A stretch of 64,000 nt of DNA from Chlorobiaceae bacterium (GCA_013334865.1 JAAXWS010000002.1:147543-211542), one strand, 5' to 3'. Counted from the first letter of the stretch, positions 40,334 to 52,170 are shown. Translations and numbers: made by a program. Notes: generated from the letters alone by a model not told the origin.

Positions 40334-41893
40334 TTGCCTGCTGCCATGACACCGGTTGCCGAAGCCCTGTGCCGCCCGGAGGCCTACCCCCATACCGTGG
40401 AAACCCCGATACGGATGGTCGAGACGCACATCTCGATGATCTTCCTGACCGGCCGCTACGCCTACAAGCTCAAGAAGCCGGTAAACCTGGGCTTTCTCGA
40501 TTTTTCTACCCTTGAACGGCGCAGCCACTGCTGCCGGGAAGAGCTCAGGCTCAACAGGAGGCTCTGTCCTGGGCTCTACCTGGATGTCCTCCCGGTCACG
40601 GCGGATGGCGACGGCTTCCGCATAGGCGGAACCGGTCCGGTGGCTGATTACGTCGTCCGGATGGTTCAGTTCGACCGGAGCCTTGAACTCGACCGTCTGC
40701 TTGCGGGTGGCGCCCTCCCTTCCGAAAAGGTCAGGGAGATCGCAGGTATGGTTTCGGAATTCCATCGCACCGCCACCCCGGCTGAACCCTCATCGGCGTT
40801 CGGCACCCCCGAGGTACTGCTCGTACCGATGCTCGAGAACCTCGACCGCACCGAAAACCTGACCCATACCCCCGAAGAGTCAGTGGCGATCGAAACCATC
40901 AGGGCCTGGACGATCGCCGAGCACCGCGGGCTCGCCCCTGTGCTGCGTCGACGCAGGGCCGACGGCTACGTAAGGGAGTGCCACGGCGACATGCATACCG
41001 GCAACATGGTGGTCTGGAACGGTAAGGTCATGATCTTCGACTGCATCGAGTTCAACCCGAACCTCAGCGTCATCGACGTGATGAGCGACGCGGCGTTCCT
41101 GTTCATGGACCTGCAGCACTCGTGCCGTCCCGCGCTTGCCTGGACGTTCCTGAACGGCTACCTCTCGGACAGCGGGGACTACGGCGGCCTCCGTGTGCTG
41201 CGCCTCTACTGCGCGTACCGATCCATGGTGCGTGCCAAGGTCACGGCCATCCGCCTCATGCAGGAGAGCGACCCGGAGTCCCGCAGCGCGATGCTGGAGG
41301 AGCACCGCTCTTACCTGTCGCTCGCGCTGGGCTACGTGCGCCCCGCCCCGCCGGTGCTGGTGCTCATGCACGGCGTTTCAGGCAGCGGAAAATCGGTGCT
41401 GGCGGCAGGGCTTTCCGAGAGGGGGGGCTTCGTCCACCTCCGTTCGGACATCGAACGCAAAAGGCTCTTCGGGATCTCGCCCCTGAAGGGCAGCCGCCTT
41501 TCCGGTATCGACATCTACTCGCCGGTAGCGACTGAGAAAACGTATCGCAGCCTTCTCGATGCTGCGGAATCCGCCATTTCCGGGAGCTGGCCGGTGATCG
41601 TCGACGCTACGTTCCTCAGGCAGAGCCAGCGGAGGCCGTTCATCGAAATGGCCGGGCGGATGGGCTGCCTGTGCCGCATCCTCTGCCTGACCGCCCCGGA
41701 TGAGCTCCTCCGGGAACGGGTGCTCGCACGGCTCGCAGAGGGGGCCGACCCCTCGGAAGCTGATCCCGCCGTCCTTGATGCGCAGCTGCGATCGGTCGAG
41801 CCTCCGGAAGAATGGGAAAGGGCCCTTTGCGTCTCCGTCGACACCAAGGGCCCGATTGACTGTGCGGCGCTCCTCGGCGCTCTTGCCGGATAA
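40334..41893 (+). CDS. APH-like kinase fused to P-loop AAA kinase domain
   Basis: CHGDMHTGNMVVWNGKVMIFDCIEFN, then VLMHGVSGSGKSVLAAGLSERGGFVHLRSDIERKRLFG. Confidence 0.88.
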   Translation: MPAAMTPVAEALCRPEAYPHTVETPIRMVETHISMIFLTGRYAYKLKKPVNLGFLDFSTLERRSHCCREELRLNRRLCPGLYLDVLPVTADGDGFRIGGTGPVADYVVRMVQFDRSLELDRLLAGGALPSEKVREIAGMVSEFHRTATPAEPSSAFGTPEVLLVPMLENLDRTENLTHTPEESVAIETIRAWTIAEHRGLAPVLRRRRADGYVRECHGDMHTGNMVVWNGKVMIFDCIEFNPNLSVIDVMSDAAFLFMDLQHSCRPALAWTFLNGYLSDSGDYGGLRVLRLYCAYRSMVRAKVTAIRLMQESDPESRSAMLEEHRSYLSLALGYVRPAPPVLVLMHGVSGSGKSVLAAGLSERGGFVHLRSDIERKRLFGISPLKGSRLSGIDIYSPVATEKTYRSLLDAAESAISGSWPVIVDATFLRQSQRRPFIEMAGRMGCLCRILCLTAPDELLRERVLARLAEGADPSEADPAVLDAQLRSVEPPEEWERALCVSVDTKGPIDCAALLGALAG

Positions 41894-41894
41894 C

Positions 41895-42770
41895 CTACAC
41901 CTCGACGCCGAACACGGTCCGTATGACCAGGCCTGCTCCGAAGCTGATGCCCGCCACCACGAAGATCAGCCCCGCCATCTCGAGGAAACGGCTGCGGAAC
42001 GGCTCTCCCTGGGCCACCGAAACATAGAAGTTGAACAGCGCGATGATGGCGATCGCCCCGGCGAAGGCGAGCGCCAGGCAGAGATAGAGGTTCTGGACGA
42101 ACAGGTAGGGCAGGATCAGCACCGTCACGGCCAGCAGGTAGGCGATACCGGTGTAGACCGATGCCTTGATCGGGCTTTTCGTACCAGGCTCCGACTTGGT
42201 CGACAGATACTCGGATGCGGCCATGGAGAACGCGGCGGCAAACCCGGTGATGCCGGCTGTCAGGGCGACGATCCTGGTGTTCTGCAGGGCAAAGGTCAGG
42301 CCCGCCAGTGCACCGGTAAGTTCGACCAGGGCATCGTTCAGCCCCAGCACGATCGAACCGGTATACTTCAGGCGCTCCTCGTCGAGCAGCGAGATCAGCG
42401 CCTGCTCGTGCTCCTCCTCGTCCCTGACGATCGCGTCCACTTCGTTCCTCCCTCCGACCAGGCGGCCGTAGGCGTCATGCGCTTTCTGCTCCCCCGCCTC
42501 CATCAGCTTGATGCCGAAGGTGAATCCGAACAGAAGGCTGACCACTGAATAGAACCAGATCTTCACCCGGCCCGGTGCGATCTCCCTGCCGGTGAACTTT
42601 TTCCAGACATGGTAGTGGCGGAGCTCGTCTTCCGAGATCTGCGTCAGGATCCGCCGGTTCCTGACCCCGTCGACCCGCGTCGAGAGATTCTTGTAGATGT
42701 GGTGCTCGGTGATCTCGTTCTTCTGGAACACGGCAATCCGCCGAAGTTCCTGTTCTGACAGCTGCTTCAT
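41895..42770 (-). CDS. ferritin-like (rubrerythrin-type) domain fused to VIT1/CCC1 membrane domain
   Basis: N-terminal [10 protein letters not shown] and [16 protein letters not shown]-terminal [18 protein letters not shown] and [15 protein letters not shown]. Confidence 0.87.
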   Translation of the reverse strand: MKQLSEQELRRIAVFQKNEITEHHIYKNLSTRVDGVRNRRILTQISEDELRHYHVWKKFTGREIAPGRVKIWFYSVVSLLFGFTFGIKLMEAGEQKAHDAYGRLVGGRNEVDAIVRDEEEHEQALISLLDEERLKYTGSIVLGLNDALVELTGALAGLTFALQNTRIVALTAGITGFAAAFSMAASEYLSTKSEPGTKSPIKASVYTGIAYLLAVTVLILPYLFVQNLYLCLALAFAGAIAIIALFNFYVSVAQGEPFRSRFLEMAGLIFVVAGISFGAGLVIRTVFGVEV

Positions 42771-42860
42771 TACTCTGGTTTAATTGCTACCACAAAAGGA
42801 CTGCAAGGAGATCAGGGACAAGAAAGGCAATATTTTGACGTACCACTCCGCGCCCCGTTT

Positions 42861-42894
42861 TCAACTATCAACTATCAACTATCAACTATCAACT
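42861..42894. repeat. heptanucleotide tandem repeat (TCAACTA)n, about 4.9 copies
   Basis: tcaactatcaactatcaactatcaactatcaact immediately 3' of htpG. Confidence 0.95.
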
Positions 42895-42898
42895 GTTT

Positions 42899-44788
42899 TT
42901 ACGCCCCGGCCCGGGTCGCCGCCTCGACCAGTTCGTTCATCCTGGAGACGTAATCGGTGACGCTCTCCAGGTCGCCCTCCAGGAGGAGCGCCCCTTCGAA
43001 AAGCTGCATGACGGCGGCCCGCACCACCGGATCGTTGCCGAGTCCCACGGCCTGCTTGCCGGCGAGGTTGCGGACGATCGGGTGAGAGGTGTTCACCTCG
43101 AGGATCTTCTTCGATGTGGGCACGCCCTGCTGCATCATCTTCATGACCTTTTCGAACTGGCTGTCCATGGCGTCCTTGCCGCTGACGAGGGTCACCGGCG
43201 AACTCACCAGCCGCTTCGACTCGACCACGTCGGCCACTCGGTCGCCAAGGACCTCCCGGAACAGGCCGAGGACGCCGCTTTTGACCTCTTCACCGAGTCT
43301 TTCGCCCTCGGCTTCCACCGTGCCGGCGGCATCGATCTCGGCCTTCTCGATGGACTTGAGCGGCTTTTTGTCATACTCGAAGATCGACGGGATCACGAAC
43401 ACGTCGACCGGATCGGTCAGGAGCAGCACCTCGATCTCTTTCTTGCGGAAGTACTCGAGGTTCGGGTGCGCCAGCATCTGGGCGCGGCTCTGGCCCGCAT
43501 GGTAGTAGATTTCGGACTGTCCTTCGGCCATGCGCTCCACGTACTGTTTCAGGGTGATGTACTCGCCCTCCGCGGTCCTGGTCGTCTCGAACCGGAGCAG
43601 GTCGATCAGCTTGTCGCGGTTCGTGAAATCGGTGTTCAGGCCGATCTTGATGATCGGGCCGAACGCCTTGTAGAACTTGTGGAACTTCTCCGGCTGCTCC
43701 GTGGCAAGGGTGTCGAACCAGCCGAGGATCTTGCCGGTCAGAATCTGGCGGATCTTCGACATGACGGGGCTGGACTGCACCATCTCGCGCGAGACGTTCA
43801 GCGAAAGGTCTTCGGTATCCACCACGCCGGCGACGAAGCGCAGGTACTCCGGCAGCAGGTCTCGGCACTCATGCTGGATGAGCACCTTCCTGACGTAGAG
43901 CTGCGGGCCGTGCTTCTCGAGCGCCCCCTGCTGGTAGAGCAGCTCCATCGGCGCCTCTGCCGGTATGAAGAGCAGCGCCTTGAAGCTGACCGCGCCTTCG
44001 ATCGAGAGATGCAGGTGGTCGAGCGGTTCCTGATGGTCGGTCGAGATGAACTTGTAGAACTCGTTGAGCTCCTCCTCCTTCAGCTCGCTCTTCGAACGCT
44101 GCCAGAGCGCGGTGATGCTGTTGACCTGCTTCGTTCCGAGCAGGATCGGGAAATCGACGAAGTTCGAATATTTCCTGATGATCTGTTCGACGCGGTACTC
44201 CTCGGCGAACTCCTTGTACTCCTCCTTCAGCGTAAAGGAGATCCTCGTGCCGCGGCCGGCGAGCTCCGCCGGCTCGATGGTGTAGGTCCCCTGACCGGAA
44301 GAACGCCAGCGGCGGCCTTCCGAGCCGGCCTCGGCGCTCCTGGTCTCGACGGTCACCTCGTCGGTCACCATGAACACCGAATAGAAACCGACGCCGAACT
44401 GGCCGATCAGGTTGGCATCCATGCCCTCGCCCTTCTGCTGGGCCTTCATGGCCTCCATGAAGCCGAGGGTGCCCGAGCGGGCGACCGTGCCGAGATTGGA
44501 GATGAGCTCCTCCTCGGTCATGCCGATGCCGGTATCCTCGATGACGACGCTCCGGTCCTCCGGGTTCACGGTGATGGTGATCTTGAGCTCCCCTTCCCGG
44601 TCCAGCCCATCGTCAGAGGAGAGCAGCCTGAAACGTGCCTTGCTCAAGGCGTCCGATGCGTTGGAGATCAGTTCGCGAAGGAATATTTCGGGATGGGTAT
44701 AGAGTGAATGGACGATAAGGTCGAGTAGCTGCTTCATTTCGGCCTTGTACTCGAACTCCTTGGCCGCCGGAGAGGTCTTGTCGCTCAT
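42899..44788 (-). CDS. htpG: chaperone HtpG
   Basis: [60 protein letters not shown]. Confidence 0.96.
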   Translation of the reverse strand: MSDKTSPAAKEFEYKAEMKQLLDLIVHSLYTHPEIFLRELISNASDALSKARFRLLSSDDGLDREGELKITITVNPEDRSVVIEDTGIGMTEEELISNLGTVARSGTLGFMEAMKAQQKGEGMDANLIGQFGVGFYSVFMVTDEVTVETRSAEAGSEGRRWRSSGQGTYTIEPAELAGRGTRISFTLKEEYKEFAEEYRVEQIIRKYSNFVDFPILLGTKQVNSITALWQRSKSELKEEELNEFYKFISTDHQEPLDHLHLSIEGAVSFKALLFIPAEAPMELLYQQGALEKHGPQLYVRKVLIQHECRDLLPEYLRFVAGVVDTEDLSLNVSREMVQSSPVMSKIRQILTGKILGWFDTLATEQPEKFHKFYKAFGPIIKIGLNTDFTNRDKLIDLLRFETTRTAEGEYITLKQYVERMAEGQSEIYYHAGQSRAQMLAHPNLEYFRKKEIEVLLLTDPVDVFVIPSIFEYDKKPLKSIEKAEIDAAGTVEAEGERLGEEVKSGVLGLFREVLGDRVADVVESKRLVSSPVTLVSGKDAMDSQFEKVMKMMQQGVPTSKKILEVNTSHPIVRNLAGKQAVGLGNDPVVRAAVMQLFEGALLLEGDLESVTDYVSRMNELVEAATRAGA

Positions 44789-44920
44789 ATGGGTCTTGTC
44801 GGTTGTCTGTTTTCGAAGCGGAGGCGCCAGGCTCTGGCAGCATCGGCGCAGCTGGTAATTTCGGGGTAAATTTAATCGGGAAGAGATTATGACGCAAGAG
44901 GAGAGAATGATTTCCCGACC

Positions 44921-44998
44921 CCCGGGCTGAAGCCCGGGGCAACAATGGGAAATATAAGAAATTGCAATGTCAGGAGGGCTGAAGCTCTCCGGAATATG
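44921..44998. repeat. two related palindromes with core GGGCTGAAGC
   Basis: cccccgggctgaagcccggggc and ggagggctgaagctctcc, about 50 bp apart in the neuB-htpG gap. Confidence 0.6.
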
Positions 44999-45032
44999 GG
45001 ACTGTCTTTTCGCGGGTTTGCGTTGAAAGAGC

Positions 45033-45902
45033 TCACACCCTGCGGAGTTTCTTCCTGGCCGCGGCTTCGCCGTCGTAGACGCGCTTGACGCCGTCGCCGA
45101 GGGCCTTCTCGATATCGCGGATGTTGGAGACCAGCCTCGACATGCCGGAGATCTCGACCGATGCCGCCTGGTCGGAACCCCACATCGCGCGGTCCAGGGT
45201 CACGTGGCGCTCGACGAACACCGCGCCGAGCGCTACGGCCGCCCAGGTGGTGGCAAGGCCGACCTCATGGCCGGAATAGCCGATCGGTACCTCGGGGTAG
45301 AGGTTCTTGAGCGTTCCGATCATCCTCAGGTTGAGCTCCTCCACCGGGCAGGGGTAGGTCGAGTTGGTGTGGGCGATGAGCAGGTTCTTCCTGCCGAGGG
45401 CGTTGACGGCCGCATCGACCTCCTCCATCGTCGACATGCCGGTCGAGATGATCAGTGCACGGCCGGTATCCTTGGTCTTCTTCAGCAGGGAGAGGTCGGT
45501 AAGCGAAGCCGAGGCCGCCTTGTAGCACGGCGGGTTGAACTGCTCCATGAAGTCGACAGCCTCCTCGTCCCAGCACGATGCGAACCAGGCGATCCCCTTC
45601 TCGCGGCAGTAGCGGTCGATCTCCGAGTATTCGTCGAACCCGAACTCCACCTTGTAACGGTAGTCCATGTAGGTCATCCGGCCCCAGGGTGTGTCGCGCT
45701 CGATGTTGCGCTGGTCCATCGGAACACAGAGTTCGGGAGTGCGCTTCTGGAACTTGACGGCGTCGCAGCCGGCATTGGCCGCGCCCTCGATCAGCTTCTT
45801 GGCCACGTCGAGAGAGCCGTTGTGGTTGATGCCGATCTCGGCGATCACATAGACCGGATGGCCGTCGCCAGCCAGTGTGGAACCGAATTTTACTTCTGCC
45901 AT
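45033..45902 (-). CDS. neuB: N-acetylneuraminate synthase-family (NeuB/SAF)
   Basis: [73 protein letters not shown]. Confidence 0.9.
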   Translation of the reverse strand: MAEVKFGSTLAGDGHPVYVIAEIGINHNGSLDVAKKLIEGAANAGCDAVKFQKRTPELCVPMDQRNIERDTPWGRMTYMDYRYKVEFGFDEYSEIDRYCREKGIAWFASCWDEEAVDFMEQFNPPCYKAASASLTDLSLLKKTKDTGRALIISTGMSTMEEVDAAVNALGRKNLLIAHTNSTYPCPVEELNLRMIGTLKNLYPEVPIGYSGHEVGLATTWAAVALGAVFVERHVTLDRAMWGSDQAASVEISGMSRLVSNIRDIEKALGDGVKRVYDGEAAARKKLRRV

Positions 45903-45993
45903 AGGATAGGAGGAAAAGTGAACCGGCTGCTGGCGTTACGCTGCTGCTGGCCCAGGTTGGAATTGCTGGACAAATATAAGTTTTTCTTCGGTA

Positions 45994-46512
45994 TCAGGAA
46001 GCCCTCAGCAAGATGAGCCACTCGGCGAAGTCCCTGAACCCGCCACGCCCGCCGTCGGCGGCGCTGCGATAATGGATGTAGGGTTCGACGAAATGCAGCC
46101 CGTCCCTCGGGGTGGCCGCAAGGCCGTCGGCGGATATCGCCTTCATGATGCCGAGATCATTGACGTCGTCGCCGATATAGGCGATCTCGGATGTCTGCAG
46201 GCCGGTGTCTGCAAGCACGTCCGCAAGGCGGGAGAGCTTGTCGCTCACGCCGAGGTAGAGGTTCTCGATATGCAGCTTCTGCGCACGCCTGACCAGGCTC
46301 GGTGAGACCTCCCCGGTGATGATTCCGGTCTCGATGCCGTGGGCACGGAGCCGCTCCACGCCCATGCCGTCCCGGATCGAAAAACGCTTGAACTCCTCGC
46401 CTTTTTCCGAGTAGTAGACGCCGTTATCGGTGAAGACTCCGTCGTTGTCGGAAAGCACCAGCCTGATCCGCAATGCTCTGGACTTCAGTTCTTCAGGGGA
46501 AAGGGCGATCAT
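45994..46512 (-). CDS. KdsC-like HAD phosphatase
   Basis: IRLVLSDNDGVFTDNGVYYSEKGEEFKRFSIRDGMGVERLRAHGIETGIITGE, AYIGDDVNDLGIMK. Confidence 0.88.
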   Translation of the reverse strand: MIALSPEELKSRALRIRLVLSDNDGVFTDNGVYYSEKGEEFKRFSIRDGMGVERLRAHGIETGIITGEVSPSLVRRAQKLHIENLYLGVSDKLSRLADVLADTGLQTSEIAYIGDDVNDLGIMKAISADGLAATPRDGLHFVEPYIHYRSAADGGRGGFRDFAEWLILLRAS

Positions 46513-46906
46513 GTATCAGGGCAGGTTCTGTTCGATGGAAATCCGAAGCCGGTCAACCCGCCCAATATATAACTTTTTCTCCATTTCAACCGCCAATTGC
46601 GTCACCCTGGTGCAGCGGCCAGACAGAATCATCAACAAGTTATCAACATATCATCCACAATCCGGAGTCCGTACCGCTATTCTACCTATATGGATGACAA
46701 AAACAGTAAGGCTGATCGGCCATTTCCCGTATGATGTTGTTATCAAGTCACTTAGGTGAGATGACAGTCGTACGGTGGCATGGAGTGCGATGTCTGCAAT
46801 TCGCTGATGGAGGGCTGGAAAGCCTTGCCGGGAAGCGATGTCCACACTCGCCTCCGCTCAGGATGCACGGTTTCTGGCAGCGTATACGCTTGTCACCAGA
46901 GAACGC

Positions 46907-48301
46907 TCAGCCGAGGCCGGCCATCCTGCGCGGATCGACCAGGCGGTCGAACTCCTCCGCCCCGAGGAAGCCGGAAGCGACAGCCGCCTCCCGTACCGTG
47001 ATCCCCTCCTCGATTGACTTCCGTGCGATGATGGCGGCACGGTCGTAGCCGACATGCGGAACGAGGGCCGTTACCAGCATCGGCGTGCTGGCTGCATGAC
47101 GCTCCATCGCATCGCTGATGGGTTCGATGCCGGCGACACAGCGGGAAGCGAACGAACGGCTCGCATCGCCGAGAAGGCGTGCTGATTCGAGGAACGCCGA
47201 GATCATGACCGGCTTGAAGACGTTGAGCTCGAACTGCCCCGCAGCGCCGGCTGCGGCTATGGCTACGTCGTTCCCCATGACCCGTATGCAGACCATGGCC
47301 AAAGCTTCTGCCTGCGTGGGATTTACCTTGCCAGGCATGATCGATGAACCCGGTTCGTTAGCGGGAATGGTGATCTCGCCGAGCCCGCAGCGGGGACCGG
47401 AAGCCATGGCGCGCAGGTCGCCGGTGATTTTCAGCAGGCTTACGGCCAGGAGCCGGAGGGCTCCGTGCGCCTCGACCAGGGCGTCATTCGCCGCCAGAGC
47501 CTCGAACTTGTTCGGGGCCGTGACGAACGGCAGGCCGGTCATCTCGGCAAGGATTGCCGCGCTCCTTTCTGCATATCCGGGAGGTGCGTTCAGGCCGGTA
47601 CCGACAGCCGTGCCGCCGAGGGCAAGCTGCCCGAGGCGCGGCAACGTCCGTTCAAGTGCGGCGATCCCCGCGTCGAGCTGCGCGGCGTAGCCGGAAAGCT
47701 CCTGCCCGAACGTTACCGGCACGGCGTCCATCCAGTGCGTCCGGCCAGCCTTGACCACCGTCATGTAGCGCTCCGAAAGTACCGACAGGGTGCGTTGCAG
47801 GCCGCGGAGTCCCGGCAGGGTCGTCTGGCCGAGCATCAAGCAGGCGGCGATGTGCATCGCTGTCGGGAAGGTGTCGTTCGAGGATTGCGAGCGGTTCACG
47901 TCGTCGTTCGGATGCAGCAGCCGCGCCCCCTGCCCCGGCAAGCCGCCGCCCAGGACGTGGGCCCGGTTCGAGATGACTTCATTGACGTTCATGTTGGTCT
48001 GCGTACCGGAACCGGTCTGCCAGACCACCAGCGGAAAATGGCCGTCAAGCTTTCCGGCAATGATCTCGTCGCACACGCCGGCGATGGCTCGGACTTTCTG
48101 GTCGGCCAGCACGCCGAGTTCGCCGTTGGCGATCGCCGACGCCTTCTTCTGGTACCCGTAGGCGTGGATGAGCTCGATCGGCATGCTGGCGGCTGGCCCG
48201 ATCCTGAAGTTCTCGACGGAGCGCTGCGTCTGTGCGCCCCAGTAGCGGTCGGCGGGCACCCGAACCGGCCCGATGCTGTCCGTTTCTGTCCTCCACTCCA
48301 T
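46907..48301 (-). CDS. fumC: fumarate hydratase, class II
   Basis: [52 protein letters not shown]. Confidence 0.94.
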   Translation of the reverse strand: MEWRTETDSIGPVRVPADRYWGAQTQRSVENFRIGPAASMPIELIHAYGYQKKASAIANGELGVLADQKVRAIAGVCDEIIAGKLDGHFPLVVWQTGSGTQTNMNVNEVISNRAHVLGGGLPGQGARLLHPNDDVNRSQSSNDTFPTAMHIAACLMLGQTTLPGLRGLQRTLSVLSERYMTVVKAGRTHWMDAVPVTFGQELSGYAAQLDAGIAALERTLPRLGQLALGGTAVGTGLNAPPGYAERSAAILAEMTGLPFVTAPNKFEALAANDALVEAHGALRLLAVSLLKITGDLRAMASGPRCGLGEITIPANEPGSSIMPGKVNPTQAEALAMVCIRVMGNDVAIAAAGAAGQFELNVFKPVMISAFLESARLLGDASRSFASRCVAGIEPISDAMERHAASTPMLVTALVPHVGYDRAAIIARKSIEEGITVREAAVASGFLGAEEFDRLVDPRRMAGLG

Positions 48302-48381
48302 GCCGGCTCCAGGGATAGGGTTGACATTTCAGGTAAATATACGAGTAATGACGCGCTGACAGCGTGGGGTACAAAAAGAAA

Positions 48382-48413
48382 GGGCGGCATGGTGTGGTTG
48401 AACCATGCCGCCC
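48382..48413 (-). terminator. intrinsic terminator downstream of ppa
   Basis: GGGCGGCATGGT ... ACCATGCCGCCC; U-rich tract on the minus strand. Confidence 0.8.
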
Positions 48414-48441
48414 CGTATTCAGCGGTCAAGACGCCTGTGCT

Positions 48442-48975
48442 TCAGCCGTAGGTCTCGTTGTAGCGGGTGATCGACTCGAGGACGATCTCCTTTGCTGTCT
48501 TGGCGTCCATGAAGTCTTCGACCAGCACGGTCTTCTGCTCGAGGGCCTTGTACTCCTCGAAGAAGTGCTGAAGCTCCATCTTGAAGTGCTTGCCGAGGTC
48601 GTGGATATCGTTGATGCCGCTGACGCTCATGTCGTCCTCGGCAACTGCGATGATCTTGTCGTCGCCTTCGCCGTGGTCGATCATGCGCATGACGCCGATC
48701 ACCCTGGCCTGCACGACGCACATCGGCACGATCTGGCACTGTGAAATGACGACGATATCAAGCGGGTCATGGTCTTCGCCGAGGGTCTTCGGGATGAAGC
48801 CGTAGTTCTCGGGATAGAGCAGGGAGGAGAAGAGGACCCGGTCCAGCTTCAGCATGCCGGTCTTCTTGTCCAGTTCGTACTTGGTCTTGCTGTCCTTGGA
48901 AATCTCGATGATCGCATTCACGACATTCGGGCAGTCATCACCGATCTCGACGTGGTGCCACGGGTTGAAATTCAT
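48442..48975 (-). CDS. ppa: inorganic pyrophosphatase
   Basis: [45 protein letters not shown]. Confidence 0.96.
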   Translation of the reverse strand: MNFNPWHHVEIGDDCPNVVNAIIEISKDSKTKYELDKKTGMLKLDRVLFSSLLYPENYGFIPKTLGEDHDPLDIVVISQCQIVPMCVVQARVIGVMRMIDHGEGDDKIIAVAEDDMSVSGINDIHDLGKHFKMELQHFFEEYKALEQKTVLVEDFMDAKTAKEIVLESITRYNETYG

Positions 48976-49062
48976 AGTTGCGTGCCTTGTGATATGTTTG
49001 AAAAAAGGTGTGGGAAGATAGCATATTTTTCAAACTTCACAATGCACGCATACCGGTATGAT

Positions 49063-50391
49063 TCAGGACCTGCGGGAAAAATAATCTTTCGTTTCGGCGG
49101 CGATGACCGGACTGAGCAGCAGCAGCGACACCAGGTTCGGGAGCGCCATGAGCGCGTTGGCGATGTCGGCGAAGGTCCAGACCGCATGGAGCGAGACCAC
49201 CGAGCCGAGCATCACCGCGGCGACCCACGCCCAGCGGTAAGGCATGATCGAGCGCTTGCCGAAGAGGTACTCCATCGCCTTCTCGCCGTAATAGGACCAG
49301 CCGAGGATGGTGGAGAAGACGAAGGTGAGCAGGCCGAAGGTGAGCACGGCGGGGCCGATCACCGGCACCGCGGCAAAGGCGGCGCTGGTGAGCTCCGCCC
49401 CCTTGAGCCCGGTGACCCAGGCCCCGGAGTTGACGACGACGATGCCTGTCGCGGCGCACACCACGACCGTATCCCAGAAGGTGCCGGTCGAAGAGATCAG
49501 CGCCTGGCGCACCGGGTGCTCCGTCTGGGCGGCTGCCGCCACGATCGGTGCACTGCCGAGACCGGACTCGTTCGAGAAGAGCCCGCGGGCGATACCGAAC
49601 CGGACCGCCTCCTTCATGCCGGCGCCGGCGAAACCGCCAAGTGCAGCCTGCCCGGTGAAGGCCGTCGAGAAGATCAGGTGCATGGTCTCGCCGAGGGTCT
49701 CACGCCCGATCACCAGGAGCACCGCGCACCCGATCAGGTAGAACCCGGCCATGAACGGCACGAGGTACTCGCACACTTTGGCGATCGACTGGATGCCGCC
49801 GATGATCACGACCGCGGTGAAGACCGTCATCACCGCTCCGCTGAGCCAGGGGGAGATGTTCATGTTCGAATGCAGCATGGTGGCGATCGAGTTGGCCTGG
49901 ACCATGTTGCCGATGCCGAACGCAGCGATCGAGGTGAAGACCGCAAAGAGTACGGCCAGCCATTTCTGGCCCAGAGCCTTTTCGATGACGTACATCGGAC
50001 CTCCGGCCACACCGCCCGTCTCGGGGTCGACCGTGCGGTACTTCACCGACAGCAGCGCCTCGCCATACTTGGTGGCGATGCCGAACACGCCGGTCAGCCA
50101 CATCCAGAGCACGGCTCCCGGCCCGCCGGCGGCGACGGCCGTGGCTACCCCGACAATGTTGCCCGTACCGATGGTGGCAGCCAGCGCGGTCACCAGCGCC
50201 GCGAAATGGCTGATCTCCCCTGTTCCCTCGTGCGAACGGGTGAAGGAGATCCTTATCGCGTGCGGCAGGTGCTTCTGGATGATGCCGAGCCGGAAGGTCA
50301 GGAAGAGGTGGGTTCCGAAGAGCGCCACAAGGAGCGGAACGCCCCAGACGAGGTCGCTGACCCGGGAGAGCAGTTGTTCGAATTCAGTCAC
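49063..50391 (-). CDS. sodium:alanine symporter family (AGCS)
   Basis: FAALVTALAATIGTGNIVGVATAVAAGGPGAVLWMWLTG, GRGLFSNESGLGSAPI. Confidence 0.94.
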   Translation of the reverse strand: MTEFEQLLSRVSDLVWGVPLLVALFGTHLFLTFRLGIIQKHLPHAIRISFTRSHEGTGEISHFAALVTALAATIGTGNIVGVATAVAAGGPGAVLWMWLTGVFGIATKYGEALLSVKYRTVDPETGGVAGGPMYVIEKALGQKWLAVLFAVFTSIAAFGIGNMVQANSIATMLHSNMNISPWLSGAVMTVFTAVVIIGGIQSIAKVCEYLVPFMAGFYLIGCAVLLVIGRETLGETMHLIFSTAFTGQAALGGFAGAGMKEAVRFGIARGLFSNESGLGSAPIVAAAAQTEHPVRQALISSTGTFWDTVVVCAATGIVVVNSGAWVTGLKGAELTSAAFAAVPVIGPAVLTFGLLTFVFSTILGWSYYGEKAMEYLFGKRSIMPYRWAWVAAVMLGSVVSLHAVWTFADIANALMALPNLVSLLLLSPVIAAETKDYFSRRS

Positions 50392-50529
50392 GGATAATCC
50401 TTTTGCGGATGGGGTTGACGAAACATTTTCAAAGATAAGGTTTTACCATTATTTTGCGCGTCCCGACCGGTCGACCGGCGGCGCGGACACCCAAGCGTTG
50501 TTTTCAGATTACCCTACGGCCCGACACCC

Positions 50530-52125
50530 ATGGATTTACAGAAAGAGATCTCGAAGCGGAGGACATTCGCCATCATCAGCCATCCGGACGCCGGCAAGAC
50601 GACCCTGACCGAGAAGCTGCTGCTTTTCGGCGGCGCCATCCACACGGCCGGCGCGGTCAAGAGCAACAAGATCCGCAAGACCGCCACCAGCGACTTCATG
50701 GAGATCGAGAAGCAGCGAGGCATCTCGGTGGCTACCTCGGTCATGGGTTTCGAGTACAAGGGGCGCAGGATCAACATCCTCGACACCCCGGGCCACAAGG
50801 ACTTCGCCGAAGACACCTACCGGACCCTGACCGCCGTGGACAGCGTCATCCTGGTCGTCGACAGCATGAAAGGTGTCGAGGAGCAGACCGAACGCCTGAT
50901 GGAGGTGTGCCGGATGCGCCAGACACCGGTCATCATCTTCGTCAACAAGCTCGACCGCGAAGGACGCAACCCCTTCGAACTGCTCGACGAGCTCGAGCAG
51001 AAGCTCGACATCCATACCCGGCCGATGACCTGGCCGATCAGCCAGGGCCAGACCTTCAAGGGGGTCTACAACCTCTTCGACGGAAGCCTGAACCTGTTTG
51101 AAGCCACTGCGTCGAAAATCGGCGAGAAGCTGACCGACATCTCGGGCATCGACGACCCCGCTCTTGACAACTGGGTCGGATCGGCCTATGCGGTGAAGCT
51201 TCGCGAGGATGTGGCGCTGATCGAAGGAGTCTATGAACCTTTCGACCAGGAGCTTTACCTCGAAGGCCTGCTCGCTCCGGTCTTTTTCGGAAGCGCCGTG
51301 AACAACTTCGGCATACGGGAACTGCTCGACACCTTCATCGACATCGCCCCCTGCCCGCACGAGCGGGAAACATCCGAACGCATGGTCAAGGCATCAGAAG
51401 AGCAGCTTACCGGCTTCGTCTTCAAGATCCACGCCAACCTCGACCCGAACCACCGCGACCGCACGGCATTTTTCAAGATCTGCTCAGGCCGGTTCGAACG
51501 CAACAGGTTCTACCAGCACACCCGTCTCGACAAGAAGGTGCGATTCTCCAACCCGACGCAGTTCATGGCCCAGGAGAAGAGCGTCATCGACGAGGCCTGG
51601 CCCGGTGACGTGATCGGCCTGTACGACAACGGTTCGCTCAAGATCGGCGACACCCTCACCGAAGGCGAAAACCTGCACTTCAGGGGCATTCCGAGCTTCT
51701 CGCCCGAGATCTTCAAGCTCCTTGAGAACCGCGATCCGCTAAAGGCCAAGCAGCTCGACAAGGGCATCCGCCAGCTCACCGAGGAGGGGGTTGCCCAGCT
51801 TTTCGTGCAATACGGAAGCCGGAAAATCGTCGGAACGGTCGGCGAGCTGCAGTTCGACGTCATCCAGTTCCGGCTCGAACACGAATACGGGGCCCATTGC
51901 TCCTTCACGCCGCTGCGTTACCACAAGGCGTTCTGGGTCACCAGTGACGACAAGGCGCAGCTTGACGAGTTCCTTCGCCGCAAGTCCACGGTCATCGCCC
52001 TCGACAAGGAGGAGCACCCTGTCTTCTTCGCCGAAACCGAGTGGATGCTCAAGATTGCCCGCGAGGACTTCCCGGGGATCGAGTTCCACGCGACCTCAGA
52101 ATTCAAGACCGAGGGAGCAGAGTGA
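50530..52125 (+). CDS. prfC: peptide chain release factor 3
   Basis: [61 protein letters not shown]. Confidence 0.96.
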   Translation: MDLQKEISKRRTFAIISHPDAGKTTLTEKLLLFGGAIHTAGAVKSNKIRKTATSDFMEIEKQRGISVATSVMGFEYKGRRINILDTPGHKDFAEDTYRTLTAVDSVILVVDSMKGVEEQTERLMEVCRMRQTPVIIFVNKLDREGRNPFELLDELEQKLDIHTRPMTWPISQGQTFKGVYNLFDGSLNLFEATASKIGEKLTDISGIDDPALDNWVGSAYAVKLREDVALIEGVYEPFDQELYLEGLLAPVFFGSAVNNFGIRELLDTFIDIAPCPHERETSERMVKASEEQLTGFVFKIHANLDPNHRDRTAFFKICSGRFERNRFYQHTRLDKKVRFSNPTQFMAQEKSVIDEAWPGDVIGLYDNGSLKIGDTLTEGENLHFRGIPSFSPEIFKLLENRDPLKAKQLDKGIRQLTEEGVAQLFVQYGSRKIVGTVGELQFDVIQFRLEHEYGAHCSFTPLRYHKAFWVTSDDKAQLDEFLRRKSTVIALDKEEHPVFFAETEWMLKIAREDFPGIEFHATSEFKTEGAE

Positions 52126-52170
52126 GTCTCGGCTGAACCGCTTCAGGAACCTTTCCGGTGGTATTGCGGT

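Noticed and set aside
42861-42894. Possible mini-CRISPR
   Set aside because: Uninterrupted 7-bp tandem repeat without spacers; no cas genes in the window.
43082-44707. 541-aa plus-strand ORF opposite htpG
   Set aside because: Entirely antisense to htpG with low-complexity L/V/D/E composition; no domain motifs.
48769-50397. 542-aa plus-strand ORF opposite ppa/AGCS
   Set aside because: Covers two opposite-strand genes and an intergenic gap; low-complexity composition.
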